From positions 92,561,340 to 92,625,339 of the forward strand of contig CM043971.1 in assembly GCA_014529385.2 (NCBI GenBank): 64,000 nt of DNA, written 5' to 3'. The notes beneath the pieces were generated by a model. It worked only from the letters and a program-made list of their open reading frames with translations. It searched no databases and had not been told where the DNA came from. The stretch is from Adiantum capillus-veneris (lineage: Eukaryota; Streptophyta; Polypodiopsida; Polypodiales; Pteridaceae). Numbering within the stretch: the first letter of the stretch is position 1; each line of letters opens with the position of its first letter. Positions 58,115 to 64,000 of the stretch are shown here, in pieces. Made by a program: the position numbers and the translations under genes.

Positions 58115-59494
58115 TCACGTGACACGTCCATATCTACGCACAATAGGTGGCTCAGGCTCAACCACAACCTGTGGTTCCACTCTATCCTGTCCTTGCTCCT
58201 CTTGAGCCCTGACATTATGTCTTGCACGTGCAGGTCCATCTTCTTGGAAGACAACTCTTGTAATCTCCTCAACCCTCTCTGGTTTAGAATGATATTTGGA
58301 TTCATTAAAGTGAACATCATTGCTGCGGACAACCTTTCTGGATTCGGGATCCCAAAGTCTGTACCCCATCTCACCAGAATTACCATAGCCTAGAAAGATG
58401 CACTTTCTACTCTTTGGCTCAAGTTTGTTCCTAAATTCCTTTGGAACGTGAGTATATGCCTCACAGCCAAAGACTCTGAGATGCTTGTATGAGGGCATTT
58501 TGCCTGACCATACCATCTCTGGCACTGAATCCTTCTGCAAAACCTTGCTAGGAGATCTATTTACAAGATGAACAGCTGTTGATACAGCTTCAGCCCAAAA
58601 CCCATTTGGCAGCTGTGCATTAGACAACATACTTCTGACCTTCTCTTGTATGGTCCTATTCATCCTCTCAGCAACACCATTTTGAGGAGGATTGTAAGGA
58701 GCAGTAAGTTCACGTTTTATACCTTTTGACTGACAAAAGTCCTGAAAGGCCTTTGAAACATACTCTCCACCATTGTCAGTGCGTAAGCATTTAAGCTTCT
58801 TGCCACTCTGATTCTCCACAAGTGTCACAAACGTTTTGAAAACACTAAACGCTTCATCCTTGTTCTTGAGAAAGTAAACCCATACTTTCCTCGAGTAATC
58901 ATCTATAAATGTCATAAAGTAAGAATCTCCCCCTAGAGATAGGTTAGGCATAGGTCCACACAAATCACTATGAACAAGTGCCAACTGTGTATCTCTTCTA
59001 CTGCTTCTATGCTTATGTGGCTGCTGTGTTTGCTTACCATACAGACAATGTTCACAGAATTCAAAATCATTAAATGAAAAGCCAGGAAAATAACCAGAAC
59101 GAGACAAGATTTCCATTCCCTTCTTGGACATATGTCCTAATCGGCTATGCCACAAAGAAACGTTCGGCTGCTCGGTTACATTGATTACATTTTTAGAGAC
59201 ATTTGATACATAAATCATGTAAAGTCCTCCAGACTTTACTCCATGTGCTACTGTCATAGAACCCTTGGATATCTTCCACATGTTCTGTCCAAAAGTGGTG
59301 ACGTAACCTGTGTTGATCAAGCTCTTTGTAATTGCGGGAACATGTCTCACATTCTTCAGTGTGAAAGAAGAGCCATTCTGAAACTTCAATTGAACATCTC
59401 CAACACCTAAGATCTCACATGTCTGCCCATTGCCTAGCCGAACATGATCTTTAGTGGTCACATAAGAGGTAAACCACTCCTTGTTTCGAGACAC
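58115..59494 (-). pseudogene. Copia C protease end and integrase
   Basis: After the protease site (IIDSGAS, just beyond the TAG at 59522-59524) come NVRHVPAITKSLINTGYVT, LWHSRLGHMSKKGMEIL (zinc region), HSDLCGPM (first Asp), FIDDYSRKVWVYFLKNKDEA, RTDNGGEYVSKAF (second Asp), PPQNGVAERMNRTIQEK (Glu) and FWAEAVSTAVHLVNRSPSKV. The integrase DDE triad and HHCC region therefore look intact in this segment, which is 459 residues long. Confidence 0.95.
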
Positions 59495-59521
59495 ATGAAG
59501 TGATGCCCCTGAGTCTATAAT

Positions 59522-60471
59522 CTAGTCACTCAGTGCATTTCCATCAGATGCTGTAAGAAGAGCTGAGTCCATTGTATTCTTCAAGAAGTAGATGTCTCCT
59601 GACACTAGACTATCATCCTCTGCAACAATGTTTGTCACATTTATTTCTTGAATCTTCACTGAAGACTTGTTCTTCTCACTATGGTCTTCAGCTTTCTCTT
59701 TGCCTTTTTCTGCTTTCCATTCTCTGTAGTCTCTTTTCATGTGACCCTTCTTGCCACAATGGTAGCATTCTATGTCACTCTTGCCTTTAGCACTGCGGGA
59801 CTTGCTACGAGACCGATTCCTCTTTCCACCTTTGTACTTTTCTTTGGTCCTTCCCCTGACAACTAAGGCTGTTCCTTTGCCTTTGTCCATTGTCTTTCTA
59901 TTGGTTTCTTCAGTAAGCAGACTTCCTTCTACACCTGCTATGTTCAAACCATCTGGAGGTGCAGAATTACTCAAAGCTGTGCAAAAAGTGTCCCAACTTT
60001 CCGACAATGTGATCAACAGGAACATAGCTCTAACAGGTTCATCAAACTTGACACCTTGAGCTGACAACTAACTATAGATTGTGTTGAATTCATTTAGATG
60101 ATTGGACATAGGTGTCCCTTCTTTCATCTTCAAGTCAACAAGCTTCTTAAGCCAGTATACCTGTGAAGCTGCACTCTGCTTCTCATAAAGATCAATGAGC
60201 TTTAACCATGCTTGATAAGCCGACATCTCGTCTGCTACATTGCCAAGTAAACGCTTTCTGCCAAAGTCAGCATAATGGTAGAAAGTGCCAATTCATCCAT
60301 TTCGCTCCATTCATCTTCGTCCATATCTTCTGGTTTTATCCCCTTGAGCTTTATAGGTTTTATCTGCTTCTTTTGTACCAACACGTGCCAAATCTTCTTC
60401 TTCCACAATGGGAAATTGGTTCCATCCAGCTTCTTGCTATTGTAAAGAGCAGTGTCCTGTGATCCAACCAT
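59522..60471 (-). pseudogene. Copia C gag
   Basis: ATG at 60471 starts MVGSQDTALYNSKKLDGTNF followed by PLWKKKIWHVL, a UBN2-type Gag. A frameshift near 60240 and a TAG at about 60070 (probable former CAG) separate it from the part with LSESWDTFCTALSN. The zinc knuckle CYHCGKKGHMKRDY has Tyr in place of its last Cys, so this copy would not bind zinc normally. The frame ends at a TAG directly before the protease site. Confidence 0.9.
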
Positions 60472-61556
60472 AGCTACGCTTCACAATAGTTTACTTTTCT
60501 GGGAAAAATTTGGCAAGTTTCCCATGTAAACTGACCTCTGAACCAATATCAACCTGTCAAATGAACCAAGAAAGCTTCAGATTCTGCAGAAATTTTGACA
60601 GAGTCTCCTTTGTAAAATGGCTCTGGTGTACTAAAAACAGACCAAAAAACACTGTCTCTCTGACACTGTAAGCTGCGGGTAAACCTATCCTGCACCTGTA
60701 CTATCCTGTCACTGTTCTATCACTGTCCTATAAGCATAGGCTGCGACAATGCCTCAATGGTAGTAAAGCAAAGATGCAATCCCAACTGTCTAACTCACAG
60801 TCAATACATCCTAGCTGCCTATCTAAGGGTGCTCAAGGGATCGCTCCAAGACCTGTATCACCGAAAGGATCTCAACATTCGAGAATCCCCCAGCTCAATA
60901 AAACCTCACTCGACCCTCAACAAAGGCTGCAGTAAATCTGACAGTACATAGACTTCCCACAAAGTCATACATCCACAAATTTCCCACTGTATGCTGTAAC
61001 CGCTGCGGCGGTTGTTTGCTGCGTGACTCACAGCCAGCAAACCCTCAACAGACATACATCATCTCTGACAATACATCCCATGTGGAAGTACCTGCAATGT
61101 CAGGATGAAATCTGGAATATCAAGCAACAAACACAAGCTACCTGATGAACTAGTGGATGTCGCCTACAGTCTGTGTGTAGATGCGCCCGTGTCGTATGTG
61201 ACAGGCCTCCAAGAACTGTGAGCCATCCTTCAATGTGTAGACAACCACAAATCAACACTCTGGGAGTGTCGATATCCTCAGCACCTGCAGTCGTAGGCCA
61301 AAAACCCCAAATTTGCACAGTCGGATCTGCACCCGTCGAGACCACGTAGTCGAAAATGGCATGCGCAGACCTTTGTCGAAGCCGAACGGTGGCCGAGATG
61401 ACCTCAGAATGAAATTCTGAGAACACCGAGACCTACAAGCTCGCCCACAGGATTTGGGGCCGTGTCTTTGCCTGTCGAATTTCACTCCAATCTGAGCTGG
61501 TGACTCTAGCTTCCTGCAGTGCTTCCCCGAGCCTCGATCTGAGCTCTGATACTAGT
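60472..61556 (-). other. 5' leader of copia element C
   Basis: Over 1 kb of leader between the right LTR and the gag ATG, unusually long for a copia element. It contains the shared leader motif (60851-60940) on the minus strand, short runs of TGTCAC/CCTGT repeats near 60650-60735, and the primer-binding site next to 61557. Open frames lack family resemblance. Confidence 0.6.
60851..60940 (-). repeat. Shared leader motif, copy 3
   Basis: On the minus strand it reads GTGAGGTTTTATTGAGCTGG, GGGATTCTCGAATG, then GATCCTTTCGGTGATACAGG. It is nearly identical to the core at 54860-54915, although the host elements belong to different superfamilies. Confidence 0.75.
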
Positions 61557-61748
61557 TGAAGGAGTACGAGCGGAAGTGCGACACGAGAGAGAGTGCGAGA
61601 AGAAGAGCACGACGATATGGTGAACTCGCTCTACTGTAATGTGTAGAGCATAGTGAGTTCTTATTAGGTTTTAACAAAAGAATATGTGTACATACCTGGC
61701 GGCCCGCCCACTTACCTGGGCGACCACATTGGGCTTTATACCCCAACA
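61557..61748 (-). repeat. 5' LTR of copia element C (192 bp)
   Basis: On the minus strand TGTTGGGGTA to CTCCTTCA. Followed by ACTAGTATCAGAGC, containing the primer-binding site. Confidence 0.95.
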
Positions 61749-62764
61749 AGATTTGATGAAGAATCTCAGCCTAAACATGCTAGGTCAAGTGGGAAATAAT
61801 CGAGGTTTGAAAATCAGCCAAGAGGTGAAGAAAGGCCTAGGAATGGTGTTGGACAAAGCAATGGTAGGTACTGGAGGCAGACGCCCACATGTTAAAATTG
61901 TGGAGAGTTGGGTCACATCAGCCTGCAATCTGATAAGCCACCAAGGATGGGGTACTAAGATAGGTGCTAACTAGGTCAAATGATTATGGCATCAAAATTA
62001 AGGGAGACGAAGGAACCAGTGGACTGACCCAGGAGGAAAAGGGAAAGACAAAAGTGCTAAGTGTAGTCACCTTGGAGAAGGCATCAAAGCTAGAGGATAC
62101 ATTAGTGATGCCTATTGGGAAGAGGACCACAGAGGATAAGGAAGGAATAAGTGCCCCAGGTCCTAGTAAGAAGAAAGGAAAGAGCCATGAAGGCGAGGAT
62201 GTCAAGGCCAAGAGGAAAAGGAGAGCTCGTCAAAAGTTTCATGTTTCAGATTTTTCACTAGGGGATGGGCAATTAAGCTATGACTTGAAGGAGGATCTGA
62301 TGAGCAGGAAGGTAGATGTTACTTTTGGGCAGCTTATAGAGATGGTGCCTAAGTTAAAGCGACAGTGGAAGAGGATGGTTAACCCAATGGAGAAAGAGCC
62401 AGAGAGAGGTTCAGTAAAGGTGTTGGCAATGGATGAGCTACCAGACATTTGTCCAATAGTAGATGTGTGGCATAAAAGGAAAAATTTGGGACAAGGTTAT
62501 GTGGATGGCGGAGCCCAAATATGCGTCATAACACACTCATGCGTTGAGAAGATGGGTCTCACAGTGGCTGGGGTGTCAGTTTTTCGGATCAGATTGGCAA
62601 ACCATCAAAAAGTAAAATGCTTGGGTGTTGTAAAGAGCTTAGAAGTGGAGGCATATGATGCAAAGGAAGTGGTTGATTTTCATGTGATGCCAACAGGGTT
62701 GGGAGCATATCCTATTATACTGGGAAGACCATGGTTACGTGCAGTGGGAGCTATTCAAGATTGA
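61749..62764 (+). pseudogene. Gypsy element D gag end and protease
   Basis: After the nested element, gag resumes; RFDEESQPKHARSSGK and a decayed knuckle (C.NCGELGHISLQS) appear in a frame shifted relative to the 5' part. From 61964 one frame runs through a Lys-rich linker into a retropepsin-like domain: LGQGYVDGGAQICVITHSCV has Asp-Gly-Gly-Ala at the active site, and GLGAYPIILGRPWLRAVGAI is the flap/LGRPWL motif. The frame stops at a TGA (62762-62764) where relatives have Trp. Confidence 0.9.
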
Positions 62765-64000
62765 CGACATGGTACGATTAGCCTCTATGGAAAGACAGGT
62801 ACCAAGAAGCTTTATAATATGGAGACAAGGAAACGATTAGAGGAGCTTTATGAAGATGAGGATGAGTCTAGTGATGAAGACTCTTCCACGGTGACAGATG
62901 AGGACATTGATAGCACTACCAGCAGTGATGAGGATGCTGATGTTGCATTTCTTTTGATGGACAAAGAAATACAGGAGTTTGGTTTAGTTGCATTTGCGAA
63001 TGAGGTTGAAGATGAAAGTGAAGGGCCTTATGAAGTGATTGAAGGGCTGATGCAAACCAAGGTTGAGTTGTCAAAGAAGCAAGAATTGATGACACAAATG
63101 ATCAGTGGAGACCTCTCAGCTATGGAGAAGGATATATATTTGCATATGCTGGCTAGTTTTCCTGATTTGTTCATTACTTCATATGAAGAGATCAGAGGGT
63201 TCAAGGGTGAAGAGATGCATATAGAGCTGAAAGAAGGTGCTAAGCCAGTGCGGCAAAGGCTAAGAAGGATGGGTCAAGAGAAAATGGAAGCCTTGCGATA
63301 AGAGGTGGACAAGTTGTTGAAGGCAGGGTTCATAGTCCCTGTGGAGACCACAGAATGGGTGAGTCCAGTAGTAGTCAGTCCAAAGAAGGATCGGAAGTGG
63401 AGAATTTGTGTAGATTTTAAACCCTTAAACACAGCCACTAAGAAGAACCCATATCCTTTTCCATTCATCGATCAGATCTTGGATTCAGTGGCAGGTTATG
63501 AGAGGTACAGTGTGTGTGATGGTTTTTCAGGCTATTTTCAATTGAAGATTGCTCTTAAAGATCGCACAAAGACCACTTTTATTACTCCATGGGGCTGCTA
63601 TTGCTACACAGTGTTGCCATTTGGGTTGTCAAATGGACCTTCCTTCTATCAAGAGAGAGAAAATTGGGTGTTGGAACCTTGGTAGTTGTGTTAAAGCTTT
63701 TATGGATGACTTCTGTGTTTATAGCAGTAGGGCTGAACACCATGAGAAGCTGCAGATGGTATTGGCTCGATATGATGAATGTGGAGGACAACTAAATCCA
63801 AAGAAATGTCATCTAGCACAGCCAAGGGTGAAGTTATTGGGCCATATGGTGTCAGAAAATGGCATTGAGACTGATCCAGATAAGGTTAAGTCTATTATTC
63901 TTCTTCCATCACCTACGAGTACGAAGCAATTGGAAACCTTTATACACAAAGTGAAGTACATGGAAAGGTTTATTCCATTGTCTTCTCAGATTCTTTATCC
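62765..64000 (+). pseudogene. Gypsy element D reverse transcriptase, cut by the window end
   Basis: Same frame as the protease: an acidic linker, FPDLFITSYEEIRGF, PVRQRLRRMGQEKMEALR, then a TAA (63299-63301; a former CAA is likely), EVDKLLKAGFIVPVETTEWV, SPVVVSPKKDRKWRICVDF, YSVCDGFSGYFQLKIAL and TVLPFGLSNGPSFYQ. A frameshift near 63660 leads to AFMDDFCVYS (the FxDD site), LNPKKCHLAQPRVKLLGHMV and MERFIPLSS. RNase H, integrase and the 3' LTR would lie beyond 64000. Confidence 0.95.

Larger units (their letters stand above)
56226..61748 (-). mobile_element. Complete copia retrotransposon C, nested in gypsy D
   Basis: 5523 bp with 192-bp LTRs (about 2.1% divergence) and target duplication AGATT (56221-56225 and 61749-61753). 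The primer-binding site next to the right LTR reads TAGTATCAGAGC on the minus strand, one base off the usual TGGTATCAGAGC. Coding order on the minus strand is gag-protease-integrase-RT-RNase H, broken by several stops and at least one frameshift. Confidence 0.95.

Overview
The window is nuclear DNA of a land plant and is almost entirely transposable elements and their cargo. Plant-specific families set the kingdom: AP2/ERF, a pseudo-response-regulator receiver, a plant NT-type C2 protein, PLS-type PPR repeats, and plant copia, gypsy and CACTA elements. The wording of the PPR relics, the long (CT)n/(AC)n tracts and the absence of clean single-copy genes suggest a large fern-like genome; the fern assignment is inference. 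I saw no rRNA or canonical tRNA gene and no CRISPR array.

Bases 1747-27274 read as one very large composite CACTA DNA transposon. It has CACTAC...GTAGTG ends, a 3-bp AAT target duplication and matching inverted subterminal repeats. It sits inside an old copia pol gene: the reading frame that stops at 1746 resumes at 27275. Its contents, left to right, are microsatellites, a hairpin satellite, a GGTAC-rich array, a minus-strand accessory gene (4.5-5.2 kb), a plus-strand transposase gene with an embedded SET-domain relic (5.4-8.7 kb), an inverted-repeat block with a circadian PRR receiver fragment and a second minus-strand accessory relic (9.4-13.2 kb), a palindrome of PPR relics (13.2-15.4 kb), an ERF transcription-factor gene (15.9-16.4 kb), a broken NT-C2 exon (16.7-17.6 kb), a nested gypsy element with 2.0-kb LTRs (17.8-26.2 kb), and long CT/AC repeats before the right end.

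From 27.3 to 36.0 kb lie the resumed copia relic, an LTR, and degraded minus-strand retroelement coding with gag zinc knuckles and two protease-like segments but no visible reverse transcriptase. From 36.06 to 42.01 kb is a two-exon minus-strand gene resembling an uncharacterised transposase family. Its intron carries a satellite, and a MULE-like element with a 9-bp target duplication is inserted into that satellite. From 42 to 45.9 kb I see only tandem duplications and low-complexity DNA.

Bases 45881-51127 are a complete copia element (321-bp LTRs, ATTAC duplication, initiator-tRNA-Met primer site), disabled by stops and frameshifts. A gypsy element starts before 55.5 kb and runs off the right edge; a second copia element (56226-61748, minus strand, 192-bp LTRs, AGATT duplication) is nested in its gag gene. 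Most premature stops in these elements can be explained by C-to-T or G-to-A transitions, the pattern expected of old methylated and silenced DNA. The best intact-looking host-type coding sequence is the ERF gene. Few, if any, of the other genes look functional.
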